From JBPRGG01 sp051418075 (GTDB lineage Bacteria > Bacteroidota > Bacteroidia > Cytophagales > Cyclobacteriaceae): a stretch of 64,000 nucleotides of DNA. Shown piece by piece: positions 63,887 to 64,000 of this stretch (its first letter is position 1; the number at the start of each line of letters is the position of its first letter). The notes beneath the pieces are model-generated. The model was not told the origin of the DNA. It did not search any database and saw nothing but the letters and a program-made list of their open reading frames with translations. The stretch lies in the NCBI GenBank assembly GCA_051418075.1, contig JBPRGG010000010.1:1-64000 (forward strand), given 5' to 3'. A program made the translations under genes and the position numbers.

Positions 63887-64000
63887 GAGTTTAAATGAAA
63901 AGTTGAAGTTTGTGTTGATGTGATCAAACGGTTGTGATAAATTAAAGCTCTGATAGTGAATGGTAGTGATTCTTTGCTATGAGAATATCTTTTTTGAATA
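63887..64000. other. Window end with no recognised gene
   Basis: The last 114 bases after the ATPase remnant contain no convincing frame or signal. Confidence 0.4.

Overview
The window looks like a chromosome segment of a polysaccharide-degrading Bacteroidota, probably a Cytophagales-like bacterium. It carries two SusC/SusD outer-membrane uptake systems, each preceded by an ECF sigma factor and a FecR anti-sigma factor. It also has many Gln-start secreted proteins and lipoproteins, a type IX secretion tail remnant, FG-GAP proteins and sulfatases. Two promoter candidates fit the Bacteroidota TTG-N19-TAnnTTTG pattern. No rRNA, tRNA or CRISPR array was seen.

Layout. 1-1071: the end of an upstream gene and two copies of a ~260 bp structured repeat. 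1072-14336 (minus): locus 1, transcribed sigma, FecR, SusC, SusD, nucleoside hydrolase, FG-GAP protein, an unrecognised duplicated-domain protein, FG-GAP lipoprotein. 14460-26803 (minus): a tight 12-gene sugar-catabolic operon headed by a GntR regulator, with E1 alpha, E1 beta, class II aldolase, E2, HAD phosphatase, small transaldolase, PfkB kinase, Gfo/Idh dehydrogenase, TIM-barrel isomerase, MFS transporter and a fucose-isomerase-like protein. A DUF1080 lipoprotein (27157-27747) is divergent from it.

27991-31765: a TPR/helix-turn-helix membrane regulator divergent from a lipoprotein of the cholesterol-dependent cytolysin family that lacks the usual C-terminal tip. 32228-35501: a decayed gene, a GH29 fucosidase, a glyoxalase-fold protein and an AraC regulator. 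35829-52569 (plus): a sulfatase, then locus 2 (sigma, FecR, SusC, SusD, sulfatase, beta-propeller protein, DUF1961 protein, sulfatase, heparinase II/III-type lyase). This points to a sulfated, uronate-containing polysaccharide, possibly fucosylated. 52732-56552: a small AhpD-like/DUF1348/AraC operon and an iduronate-2-sulfatase-like enzyme.

56553-64000: a MITE-like inverted repeat, an orphan type IX secretion tail, a secreted thermonuclease, a large OmpA-domain protein, a sigma/membrane-protein pair, and two abutting gene relics (a PglX-like methyltransferase and a DUF4143 ATPase).

Working model: surface enzymes and sulfatases depolymerise algal-type or host-type sulfated glycans, SusCD pairs import the oligosaccharides under sigma/FecR control, and the GntR operon converts a released unusual sugar through isomerisation/oxidation, phosphorylation and aldol cleavage, with a 2-oxoacid or acetoin dehydrogenase complex handling a cleavage product. 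The cytolysin pair is the most distinctive accessory unit. All functions are read from sequence patterns alone.
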